Source: Actinokineospora globicatena (GTDB lineage: Bacteria; Actinomycetota; Actinomycetes; Mycobacteriales; Pseudonocardiaceae). Taken from it: a DNA stretch of 64,000 bases. The position numbers were made by a program, and so were the translations under genes. The notes under the pieces were generated by a model. The model searched no databases and was not told where the DNA came from. It saw nothing but the letters and a program-made list of their open reading frames with translations. The stretch lies in contig NZ_JAMTCR010000006.1 in the NCBI RefSeq assembly GCF_024171945.1, forward strand, positions 248,001 through 312,000, read 5' to 3'. Below are positions 56,607 to 64,000 of this stretch, one piece after another. Positions within the stretch are counted from its first letter, which is position 1; each line of letters begins with the position of its first letter.

Positions 56607-56697
56607 CCCCAACTCCAGCCAGCCCCATCGCGCGCGATGACGGTTCGCCCAAGCCATCCCCGACGCCCGACATCGACTCGGAAACCACCTCCGGCAC

Positions 56698-56778
56698 CGT
56701 TCCGCAGCTCCTGGGGGCTACCCCCGGCCTTGTCGCGCGACTCCCTGGGGCTACCCCCGGCCTTGTCGTGCAACTTCC
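56698..56778. repeat. Short tandem repeat
   Basis: CTGGGG(G)CTACCCCCGGCCTTGTCG occurs twice in direct tandem, about 44 bases apart, and a third CAGGGGCC end follows. The span lies in the gene-free stretch 56607-57726 just before repeat copy C. No coding gene is evident in that stretch. Confidence 0.6.
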
Positions 56779-56831
56779 AGGGGCCGCCCCCGTCGATCGC
56801 AACCGGGCCGCGGCGGCCCGCCTCCGGCGGA

Positions 56832-56990
56832 CCCCAGCCCCCACCCTCTCCGGGGGGCGTCCCCGATGCCAGTCTACCGGGGGTGGGGGGTGCGACCTAG
56901 GGGTGTGGTTGGGCTGTGGACAACTTGGGGGGTTGTGGATGAGGCGACCTGGGTGGCGTGACCTGGGTGAGACTTGGGTTCACGCGATTG
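56832..56990 (+). repeat. 159-bp intergenic repeat, copy C
   Basis: The copy starts CCCCAGCCCCCACCCTCTCC and ends with GTTCACGCGATTG. One 9-mer TGTGGACAA (56915-56923) is kept. The second, 19 bases away (TGTGGATGA, 56934-56942), is degraded. The first part forms a hairpin in which CCCCCACCC pairs with GGGTGGGGG. Confidence 0.85.
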
Positions 56991-57461
56991 GGGGACGGAA
57001 AAGGTGTCGGGGGCGCGGGTGATGGGTGCCGCAGCCGGAGAAGGGTGAGGCCGAAGATAGCCGGCGGGCGCTGGCGAGCGGCGGCTGGTTTGGATGGATG
57101 CGTTGCTGTGGCGGCCGCGCGATGACGTAGAGGTCCGCACTGGAAGCGGCTACTTAGGACTACCGCCGCGAGGCACGCCTTTGCGAGGCTTGAAGGCGCG
57201 CGTGGGAGGCGCCGAGGATGACTCGGCGGGCGGTAGGCGCGGGAAAGCGTCTCGGATGGACGTCCGTGGGTGGTGCGGGGAGTCGTCTCCAGGGCAGGCG
57301 AGGCGCGGGAGCGTTGCGGTGGCCCTTCTTGGCGGCGAGGGCCGTCGGGAGAGGCATCTCGGCGACCACGGCAACGGGGACCACCCCCGGTCGACCACGA
57401 ACGCGTCGTGGTGACCACCCCCGGCGTCCGACCCGCGACGTCGCGGGGACCGCCTCCGGCA

Positions 57462-57620
57462 CCCCAGCCCCCACCCTCTCCGGGGGGCGTCCCCAGTGCC
57501 AGTCTACCGGGGGTGGGGGGCGCGACCCAGGGGTGCGGTTGGGCTGTGGACAGCTGGAAGGGTTGTGGACAACGCGACCAGGGGAACGTGACCGGCCCGA
57601 GACTGGGGTTCACGCAATAG
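57462..57620 (+). repeat. 159-bp intergenic repeat, copy D
   Basis: This is the same length and order as copy C and highly similar to it. DnaA-box-like 9-mers are TGTGGACAG (57545-57553) and TGTGGACAA (57564-57572), again 19 bases apart. It lies 3' of the HAD-domain gene that ends at 57727. The 470 bases between C and D hold no supported gene. Confidence 0.85.
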
Positions 57621-57726
57621 AGGGACGCGGCGTCCAGCGCGGAAGGCAGGTGGGGGCTCTCGCGGGACGCCGTCGAGGCGGGAGGCGTCCTGCGAGAGGG
57701 GCAGCGGAAAGCAGCCCGCGAGCGGG

Positions 57727-60369
57727 TCAGCGGGTGAGTTTTCGGGCGGCTATGCGGGCTGCGCCTGCGAGGACGCCTACGGGGCCGTGGGTTCGGTATT
57801 GGGCTACGAGGCGGTCGGCGATTCGGGGGCGGGGGGTCGCGGCGGCGAGTTTGGGGCCGATGGTGGGGGTGGACTGGGGGAGCATGGCGAAGCCGATGGT
57901 GACCACGCCGGAGGAGATGGGGGCGCCCGCGCGGGCGGCGAGGGGGAGCCACACGGCTGAGTAGTTCAGGTCGAACTCGACCAGGTTGCCGCCGAGCCAG
58001 GTGCATTCGGCGAAGGTCAGCTCCGCGAAGTCGGCGGGGTCGTCCCAGCGCAGGATCTTCGGGACGGGGTCGTGGCCCGCGATGACCCTGGCCTCCATCC
58101 AGTCGACGCGCACGAGGGCGGGTTTGCCGGGCAGGGCGAGGGAGATGTGGGTGATGTCGTCGCCGACGAAGCCGAGGCGGGCGAAGGACAGGCCGTTGTG
58201 GTTGATCCGGACGCGCCTGCTCGGGCCGTCGTGCCAGGTCCCCTTCTCGTCCAGGAACCGCAGCCGGGTCGCGAACGGCTCGCCCGAGGCCTCGAACACC
58301 TCCGGGTCCACCGCGCCCGCCGCCAGCGCCCGCGCCGCCGCGCCCAGCTTCGGGTCCGACGCCGCGAGCAGCGCAGGCCAGAACGAGTCGCGCATGTGCA
58401 GGTCGTCGAGGTCGTTGGGGGACAGGTACGGGATGGCGGAGGCCAGGTCGTCGGGGATCAGCCGGGTGACCACCGCGGAGCCGAAGTTGTCGTCGTGCTG
58501 CCAGTTGCCCAGCACCGACGCCTCCCGCGCGGTCGGCGTGCGCAGCACCGCGGTGAGGATCGCGGCCAGCCGGGGCGCCGCGCCCGCCGAGAGCAGCGGC
58601 CAGTTCTTGTCGGTGGCCACGTAGCGGTACCAGTTGTCCTGGAACGCGTGGATGCCGTCCTGCACGGCGCGGCGCTCGGTGTTCTGCGACGCGGTCCCCG
58701 CGACCGGACCCAGCACCGGCTCGCCGTCCTCGGTGAAGTCGATCAGCGACCCGCACAGCGCGTTGATCGACTGCTCCAGGATCTCCGGGCTCCGGCTCAC
58801 CGCCGCGGTCAGGTCCCTCGGGTGCCCGGCCTGCCCGAGGTAGCCCTCGACCCGCAGCCCCGCCAGCAGCACCGGCGTGCACCGCTCGTTGGTCGCCAGG
58901 TACAGCCCCGACGGCTTGATGTCGATGCCCGCCCGGTGCAGCAACTCGGCCAGCCGCAACTGGATCGTGCCGCCCCAGCCGATGTCCACAATGGTCAGCT
59001 GGTCGCTGTCGAGCGCGCCGGCCTCGCGCAGCGACCGCAGCAGCCGCTCGCGGGTGGCGGTGACCATGACCGACAACCGGTTGCGCAGGTGCGGGGTCTC
59101 GGTGAGCGCCGTGCAGACCGCGGTGATGGTGCCGTCGTTGTCGAACATCGCGTCGAGCGAGTCGACCAGCGCGGGCACGTCGCCGGGGTGCAGGTGCAAC
59201 GTCTCCAGCAGTTGACGCACGGTGAGCTCGTGGCGCGGCCGTAAGAACTCGCGCACCGCCTCGGGTTCCGTCGCGTCCAATGTGGCCACCGTGACCACGT
59301 GCCGCGACAGCCACACCGGCCGCGCCCGCACCGCCCAGCCGCGCGCCTCGGCGGCCTTGTTGATCATGGCGGCGAACAGCTCGCCCTCGCGCATCGGGCA
59401 CCACACCACCGGCGTGCCCGCCTCGTGCGCCTGGTGCGCCACCCACTCGGCGAACCCGGTCAGCACCGGCCCGATCACCGACGCGCCGTAGCGCCACGCG
59501 GTCTCCACTGCGGCGCTCGACTCCGGGACGTGCGACAGCAGCGTGCGCGCCCGCAGCGTGGTCAGGCCGAAGTCGCCGTGCGCGGGGTCGACCAGGTCGC
59601 CGAACGGGCCGAACGAGTCCAGCGTCTCGCTCTCGCGCTCGATGACCCGCTCGAACTCGCGGTCCACCCGCTGGTAGTGCAACGTGCGCAGGCCCAGCTC
59701 ACCGGGCACCTCGTGGTCGGCGACCAGGTTGTCGCCGATGTGCAGCACCTGGCTGGCGGTGCGGCCCAGCTCGGCGAGCACGACGTCCCACAGCCCGCGC
59801 GCCTTGTCGGCGCCGTGCTGGTGCGACCGGAAGACCCGCGCGTCCTCGAGCGGCCCGAGCTCCGGGCGGTCGAGCAGCAGCGCCAGGTGCTCCGCGGTGA
59901 AGTAGGTGTCTGACACCAGCACCAGGGGGATGTCGTTGGCCTTGGCCGCGTTGATCAGCTCGGCGATGTCCAGGTCCACAACGGTGAACTCGCGCTCGAC
60001 GCGCACCTCGGCGGCCACCAGCTCCTCGAGGCCGACCGGGTCGACGACCGCGGCGGGCATCGCGGCCCAGATGTCGAAGAGCGAGACCTCCCAGCCCATC
60101 GACTCCCGGCGCGCCCTGGCCAGCTGCTCGGCGGCGATGCGCATCCGGCGGAAGGCGGCGTCGCCGATCCAGCCGGGCAGCTGCCCGGTGGCGCGCAGCC
60201 GCGCGGCGAGCACGGTGAACAGGTCGGTCGGCCGGGGGACCCGGCGCCACAGCACGGTGTCGAAGATGTCGAGCGAGAGCACCGAGCACGATCGGTCCGC
60301 GATCATGCGCACGACGGTGCCGAGTTGCGCGTGCCGCGCGATTCCCGACTCTGCTGAGGTCTTCGCCAT
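57727..60369 (-). CDS. Large HAD-superfamily protein
   Basis: The 880-residue protein has an N-terminal HAD domain: motif I SLDIFDTVLWR (Asp34, Asp37), IPLVLVSDTYFTAEHL (motif II), HGADKARGL and VLHIGDNLVADHEVPGELGL (motif IV). A helical cap with PTDLFTVLAARLRA and RARRESMGWEVSLFDIWAAM lies between. The C-terminal half, with TIVDIGWGGTIQLRLAELL and GLYLATNER, is conserved in proteins of surface-polysaccharide loci. Phosphatase activity on a sugar or lipid phosphate is plausible, but the substrate is unknown. ATG 60369 follows GGGGA. No partner glycosyltransferase is adjacent. Confidence 0.8.
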   Translation of the reverse strand: MAKTSAESGIARHAQLGTVVRMIADRSCSVLSLDIFDTVLWRRVPRPTDLFTVLAARLRATGQLPGWIGDAAFRRMRIAAEQLARARRESMGWEVSLFDIWAAMPAAVVDPVGLEELVAAEVRVEREFTVVDLDIAELINAAKANDIPLVLVSDTYFTAEHLALLLDRPELGPLEDARVFRSHQHGADKARGLWDVVLAELGRTASQVLHIGDNLVADHEVPGELGLRTLHYQRVDREFERVIERESETLDSFGPFGDLVDPAHGDFGLTTLRARTLLSHVPESSAAVETAWRYGASVIGPVLTGFAEWVAHQAHEAGTPVVWCPMREGELFAAMINKAAEARGWAVRARPVWLSRHVVTVATLDATEPEAVREFLRPRHELTVRQLLETLHLHPGDVPALVDSLDAMFDNDGTITAVCTALTETPHLRNRLSVMVTATRERLLRSLREAGALDSDQLTIVDIGWGGTIQLRLAELLHRAGIDIKPSGLYLATNERCTPVLLAGLRVEGYLGQAGHPRDLTAAVSRSPEILEQSINALCGSLIDFTEDGEPVLGPVAGTASQNTERRAVQDGIHAFQDNWYRYVATDKNWPLLSAGAAPRLAAILTAVLRTPTAREASVLGNWQHDDNFGSAVVTRLIPDDLASAIPYLSPNDLDDLHMRDSFWPALLAASDPKLGAAARALAAGAVDPEVFEASGEPFATRLRFLDEKGTWHDGPSRRVRINHNGLSFARLGFVGDDITHISLALPGKPALVRVDWMEARVIAGHDPVPKILRWDDPADFAELTFAECTWLGGNLVEFDLNYSAVWLPLAARAGAPISSGVVTIGFAMLPQSTPTIGPKLAAATPRPRIADRLVAQYRTHGPVGVLAGAARIAARKLTR

Positions 60370-60501
60370 GTGCATTCCCCTGGTGAGTCGTCCTTGTGGA
60401 CGACGCGGGAGCCTAGACCATCGCCGGGCCCGATCGGGGATCCGCCCGGACGGATTTCCACGCGCAACGCTTTGCTTGACGCGAACTGCCGCATATTCGC
60501 T

Positions 60502-60515
60502 ACCGTGATCACGGT
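60502..60515. promoter_or_regulatory. Palindrome in the gap before the HAD gene
   Basis: ACCGTGATCACGGT is a perfect 14-bp palindrome about 130 bases upstream of the HAD gene start, in the gene-free stretch 60370-60747. A TTGACG lies about 25 bases before it. I see no small gene in the stretch. Confidence 0.35.
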
Positions 60516-60747
60516 GGGTAGTCGCGACCCCGGTGTGAGCTACCGAACGTAGTGGCTGCTGACCTGTGCGTGCGTCGTGTCACACAGTGACGACCACACG
60601 CCGCGTGACCCGCGATCGCCCCTCCGTCGCGCCCCCATTCCAGACGCGGAAATGGCCCGTTCCAGACCGGGATAACAGGTCTTTTCGCGCGAATGTAATT
60701 GTCCGGCATTCGCGCTATCGCGCTGCGCCGAATGAATGCCGGGACGG

Positions 60748-61959
60748 TCAGGAAGTGGACCGCATGACCAGCAGCGCGATGTCGTCCTGGGTGGCGTCCT
60801 GGTCGACCAGCGCCTCCATCACCTGCGCGCACACCGCGTCCGGCTCGTCCGGCTCGACCGCGGCCACCAACCGCGCCAGGTACGGGTCGATCGGCTCCCG
60901 GCGGCGCTCGACGAGGCCGTCGGTGTAGAAGGCCAGGACCGCGCCGTCGGGCAGGTCGAGCACGGTGTTGCGCCTGCCCCGCGCCGCCCCGAGACCGAGG
61001 CCGACGGGGGTGTCCGGCGGCACGTCGACCAGCGCCGACCCGACACCCGGCACCGCGATGACCGGCGGCGGGTGACCGGCCGAGGACAGCGTGACCCGCC
61101 GGGTCACCGGGTCGACCACGGCGTAGGCGACGGTGGCCATGCTCCGCTTCTCGAAGTGCGACACCTTGCGGTGCAGCTTGGTGAGCACCTCGGCCGGGTC
61201 GTCGTTCTCCAGCGCGTAGGCCCGCAGCGCGCTGCGCAACCGGCCCATCACGACCGCTGCCGCCAGCCCGTGGCCCGAGACGTCCCCGATCGCCACGCCG
61301 ACCAGGCCGGTGGGCAGTTCGAACACGTCGTACCAGTCGCCGCCGACGCCGGTGACCGTGCCGGGCACGTAGCGGGCGGCGAAGCGCAGGTCGTCGCGGT
61401 CCGGGAACCGGGTGGGCAGCAGGCTGCGCTGCAGCGCCGTCGTCGCCGCCCGCTCCGCGCTGGTCAGCTCCGCCTTGATGGCCAGCGCGACCCGGTCGGC
61501 GACCAGCCGCAGCAGGTCGGTGTCGCCCTCGGTGAACGCCCGGTCGCCGGTCGACCCGACGTGCAGCACCCCGACCAGGTCGTCGCGGGCCAGGATCGGC
61601 ACGCCGAGCAGCGACCGCAGCCCGCGCCGCCACAGCAGCGGGTTGGCCACGGTCGTGCGGTCCACCCGGTCGAGGAGCAGCGGCGCGCGGGTGGCCGCGA
61701 CCCGACCCGCGAAGCCCGCCCCCAGTTCTATGGTGACCCCGTGCCGGATCTCCTCCTCCAGCCCGACGGTGGCGTGCACGGTCAACCGCTCCGCGGCGCT
61801 GTCGTAGAGCAGGATCGTGGCGGTGTCCACGCCGAACGCGTCGCGGACCCTGGCCAGCAGCGCCCGCAGCGACTCCTCCAGCTCCAGCTGCCGCAACCCG
61901 ACGTCGGTGATCGCTTCGAGCACGCTCACGCGGTCCGTGGAGCCGGGGATCTCTGGCAC
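60748..61959 (-). CDS. GAF-SpoIIE (PP2C-type) phosphatase
   Basis: The 403-residue protein has an N-terminal GAF sensor domain (about 25-165; ARVRDAFGVDTATILLYD, GVPILARDDLVGVLHVGS) and a SpoIIE/RsbU PP2C domain with VTGVGGDWYDVFELP (metal Asp), VAIGDVSGHGLAAAVVMG, SSAGHPPPVI and FYTDGLVERR, ending DATQDDIALLVMRS. It should dephosphorylate an anti-anti-sigma factor in a partner-switching pathway. It is divergent from a MEDS/ATPase regulator, with tandem palindromes between. Confidence 0.92.
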   Translation of the reverse strand: MPEIPGSTDRVSVLEAITDVGLRQLELEESLRALLARVRDAFGVDTATILLYDSAAERLTVHATVGLEEEIRHGVTIELGAGFAGRVAATRAPLLLDRVDRTTVANPLLWRRGLRSLLGVPILARDDLVGVLHVGSTGDRAFTEGDTDLLRLVADRVALAIKAELTSAERAATTALQRSLLPTRFPDRDDLRFAARYVPGTVTGVGGDWYDVFELPTGLVGVAIGDVSGHGLAAAVVMGRLRSALRAYALENDDPAEVLTKLHRKVSHFEKRSMATVAYAVVDPVTRRVTLSSAGHPPPVIAVPGVGSALVDVPPDTPVGLGLGAARGRRNTVLDLPDGAVLAFYTDGLVERRREPIDPYLARLVAAVEPDEPDAVCAQVMEALVDQDATQDDIALLVMRSTS

Positions 61960-62005
61960 GACGCGCAGCCTAGCCGGCCGTCCCCGCGCGCACCCGCCCG
62001 CGCGA

Positions 62006-62105
62006 CCCGATCACCGGTGATCGGGATCGGCGGGCCGCCGCGGGCCTTCTGCGCCTCGGGCACCCCCCGATCGCCGGTGATCGGGAACGAGCCCGGTGAT
62101 CCCGC
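62006..62105. promoter_or_regulatory. Tandem 20-bp palindromes between divergent phosphatase and ATPase genes
   Basis: CCCGATCACCGGTGATCGGG (62006-62025) is a perfect palindrome. CCCGATCGCCGGTGATCGGG (62066-62085) differs at one base and lies exactly 60 bases away. A third half-site CGGTGATC starts at 62094, 19 bases after the equivalent point of the second. They fill the 293-base gap between the divergent starts at 61959 and 62253. Confidence 0.65.
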
Positions 62106-62252
62106 GGGGTGGCGGAGAGCGCGCGCACGATCACATCAGCACTGGTCGCGGCCGGACGCCGGTGGACGCGCCCCCGTAGAGTGGGGTTCGGTCCGGCCAC
62201 CAGGTGGCACTCTTCGACTGCGTCGCCCGCGGCGCGACGGTTCGACAGTGAG

Positions 62253-63194
62253 GTGAGGGTGGGCAGCGACTCGGGGCAGGGCTATGAGCACTCGGCGCTG
62301 TGCCACTCCAGCGACCGGGAACTGCTCGCCAGCGCCCTCCCGTTCCTCAACGGCGGCGTCGACGCCGGGGACATGGTGGTGGTCGCGCTCAGCCGCGCCC
62401 GGATCGACCTCGTGCTCGCCGAGCTGGACCGGCCCGACGCGGTCACCGTGATGTCCATCGAGAGCCACTACTCCCGCCCGGCGTCGGCGATCAAGTCCTA
62501 CCGCGACCTGTTCGCCGCCTCCCTCGACGGCGCGGGCTCGGTCCGGGTGCTCGGCGAGCTGCCGATCGCCGCGATGGCCGAGGAGTGGGACGCCTGGGCG
62601 CGGTACGAGGCGGCGGTCAACCGCGCCTTCGCCGAGTTCCCCGTGCGCACCATGTGCACCTACGACACCCGCGTCCTGTCCCGGGCCGATGTCGACGACG
62701 TGCTGAGCACCCACCCGCTGATCGCCAGCCCGACCGGCGCCCACCCCCGCAACCCGGGGTACGTGGACCCGTCGTCGTTCCTCGCCCGCCCGCAACGCGC
62801 CGAGCCGGACCCGCTCCAGCACACCCCACCCGCCGTCGAGCTGACCAACCCCTCCCCGTCGGTCGCCCGCCGCGCCGTCGCCGCTGTGAGCACCCTGGCC
62901 CCTGGCGAGCTCGAGGACCTCGTCGTGTCCGTCAGCGAGGTCGTCACCAACGCCCACGCCCACGGCATCGCGCCAGTCGAGGTCCGGGTCTGGGCCCAAC
63001 CCGGCCACACCGTGGTGACCGTCCGCGACTCCGGACCCGGCCCCACCAACCCCTTCGCGGGCCTCATCCCCGAACCCGGCGACTACGGCGGCGGCTACGG
63101 CCTCTGGATAGCCCACCAGGTCTGCACCAGCGTCCTGCACACCCGCGACGCCACGGGCTTCACCATCCGCCTCACCATGGGCACCCCAGTCTGA
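62253..63194 (+). CDS. MEDS-domain / HATPase anti-sigma-type regulator (RsbA-like)
   Basis: The 313-residue protein has an N-terminal MEDS sensory domain (HSALCHSSDRELLASALPFL, GVDAGDMVVVALSRARIDLV) and a C-terminal Ser/Thr anti-sigma-like ATPase of the GHKL kind (LEDLVVSVSEVVTNAHAHGI with the N-box Asn, TVRDSGPGP, GGGYGLWIAHQVCTSV). Actinobacteria use such proteins as kinases of anti-sigma antagonists. GTG 62253 is chosen; GTG 62259 is equally possible. With the adjacent PP2C phosphatase it would form a partner-switch module. Confidence 0.85.
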   Translation: MRVGSDSGQGYEHSALCHSSDRELLASALPFLNGGVDAGDMVVVALSRARIDLVLAELDRPDAVTVMSIESHYSRPASAIKSYRDLFAASLDGAGSVRVLGELPIAAMAEEWDAWARYEAAVNRAFAEFPVRTMCTYDTRVLSRADVDDVLSTHPLIASPTGAHPRNPGYVDPSSFLARPQRAEPDPLQHTPPAVELTNPSPSVARRAVAAVSTLAPGELEDLVVSVSEVVTNAHAHGIAPVEVRVWAQPGHTVVTVRDSGPGPTNPFAGLIPEPGDYGGGYGLWIAHQVCTSVLHTRDATGFTIRLTMGTPV

Positions 63195-63316
63195 TCACCA
63201 GGTGACGGGCGGTGCCTCGGTCGCGAGTAGGCGAAGCGCGTTGAGCGGGGTCTTGAGGTTCGGGCTATCTGGCATTGCCGTGGGGTGGGCCGCGCATGGG
63301 CTGATCACCAGGTGAC
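63191..63316. repeat. 16-bp direct repeat spanning two convergent stop codons
   Basis: CTGATCACCAGGTGAC occurs at 63191-63206 and again at 63301-63316. The first copy includes the TGA stop of the MEDS/ATPase gene; the second includes the reverse-strand stop of the P450 gene. Confidence 0.6.
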
Positions 63317-64000
63317 CAGGAGGCGGTCGAGGCCGCGGACCATTCGGCCTTGGCGCCAGGGGAGGGTGGTGGGGTCTTCGGCGGCGCGGAGGGTGGGGAA
63401 GCGGTGGAGCAGGGCGGTGAGGGCGATGCGGAGTTCGGCTTTGGCGAGTTGGGCCGCGACGCAGTAGTGGGGGCCGTGGCCGAAGGCCAGGTGTGGGTTG
63501 GGGCGGCGGGTGAGGTCCAGGTCGTCGGGGCGCTCGAACACCCGCTCGTCGCGGTTGGCGGCGTCGAGGTGGACCATCACCGCGTCACCGGCTCGTACCA
63601 GGACGCCGCCCAGTTCCACGTCCTCGGTGGCGATGCGGGTGAACCCGGCCGACGTGACCGTGGGTGTGAGTCGCAGCAGTTCGTCCACCGCCCGGTCGAG
63701 CAAGCCCGGGTCGGCGCGCAGGGCCGCGAGTTGGTCGGGGTGGGCCAGCAGGGTGTGCACGAAGTTGCCGATGTGGTTGGACGTCGTCTCCAGGCCCGCG
63801 TACAGCAGCGTCACGCCGAGCACGACCAGTTCGTCCTCGCTGAGCCCGCCGTCCTGGTCGCGCGCCACGACCAGGGTGCCGAGCAGGTCGTCGGCCGGTT
63901 CCGCGCGGCGCAGCGCGACCAGGTCGGCCAGGTACCGCTTGAGCGCGGCGAACGCCTCGTGGATCGCCGCGGGCGGGAACGCGGTGGTGGCCAGCGCGAC
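63305..64000 (-). CDS. Cytochrome P450, C-terminal part (runs off window)
   Basis: The frame is open from the window edge to the stop at 63305 (231 residues). It has the I-helix oxygen-binding segment LLYAGLETTSNHIGN (A-G-x-E-T), the K-helix VDELLRL (E-x-x-R) and the haem loop LAFGHGPHYCVAAQLAKAEL with the Cys thiolate ligand. It is a class I bacterial P450 of the CYP105/107-like type needing ferredoxin. The first part (VALATTAFPPAAIHEAF at the edge) lacks the N-terminus. The substrate is unknown; no ferredoxin is seen in the window. Confidence 0.92.
   Translation of the reverse strand, partial: VALATTAFPPAAIHEAFAALKRYLADLVALRRAEPADDLLGTLVVARDQDGGLSEDELVVLGVTLLYAGLETTSNHIGNFVHTLLAHPDQLAALRADPGLLDRAVDELLRLTPTVTSAGFTRIATEDVELGGVLVRAGDAVMVHLDAANRDERVFERPDDLDLTRRPNPHLAFGHGPHYCVAAQLAKAELRIALTALLHRFPTLRAAEDPTTLPWRQGRMVRGLDRLLVTW

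Noticed and set aside
50529-57620. Chromosomal origin of replication from the TTGTCCACA boxes
   Set aside because: Each repeat holds only two boxes, and no dnaA, dnaN or AT-rich unwinding zone is in the window, so oriC is unlikely.
56897-59497. Long minus-strand frame across repeats C and D
   Set aside because: It runs through non-coding repeats and the HAD gene in another frame; its sequence is Arg/Pro/Ala low-complexity.

Overview
The window is high-GC actinomycete DNA. GTG starts, purine-rich ribosome-binding sites, a LAL-type LuxR regulator, a B12 riboswitch ahead of class I ribonucleotide reductase, an ECF sigma/zinc anti-sigma pair and a single-chain acyl-CoA carboxylase all fit a Pseudonocardiales-like genome. 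That placement is inferred from gene content; I cannot name a species.

Region 1 (1-3.6 kb) holds the end of a DUF4440 gene, an aldo/keto reductase and a repeat-rich membrane protein. Region 2 (about 3.6-38.2 kb) is a specialised-metabolite gene cluster. Its core is aspartate kinase, a GriI-type aldolase and a GriH-type 3-dehydroquinate-synthase-II homologue (19.7-23.0 kb), the known route from aspartate semialdehyde plus dihydroxyacetone phosphate to 3-amino-4-hydroxybenzoate. Around it lie three O-methyltransferases with their own S-adenosylmethionine supply (metK, metF), a two-component flavin monooxygenase with a BBE-type oxidase, other flavoenzymes, a DsbA-like protein, a WrbA-like flavodoxin, an AMP-forming ligase, a VOC protein, NmrA-type reductases, a large LAL activator, TetR and ArsR regulators and an MFS exporter. 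An 18-bp palindrome (ATCACGCGTTCGCGTGAT and variants) recurs before five of its transcription units on both sides, so the two arms appear to form one regulon. A second operator/promoter design links the monooxygenase operon to the dsbA-like gene.

Between the two arms (25.3-31.2 kb) is a locus I cannot match to a described system. It has a 1226-residue protein with an acyltransferase domain, a second degenerate acyltransferase-like segment and a phosphotransferase (kinase-like) domain. It is translationally coupled to an all-helical protein and followed by an OmpR-type regulator lacking the phospho-acceptor aspartate.

Region 3 (38.2-64 kb) is mostly core or regulatory. It carries a multidomain acyl-CoA carboxylase, an orphan protein with an eCIS-cargo-like N-terminus, B12-riboswitch-nrdAB, an NB-ARC/TPR regulator, a beta-propeller surface protein, a divergent sigma/anti-sigma pair, a large HAD protein, a SpoIIE phosphatase divergent from a MEDS/ATPase regulator with tandem palindromes between them, and a truncated P450. 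Three full copies of a 159-bp intergenic repeat, each with paired DnaA-box-like 9-mers, and one short copy sit at gene 3' ends. I saw no rRNA, tRNA, CRISPR or IS element.
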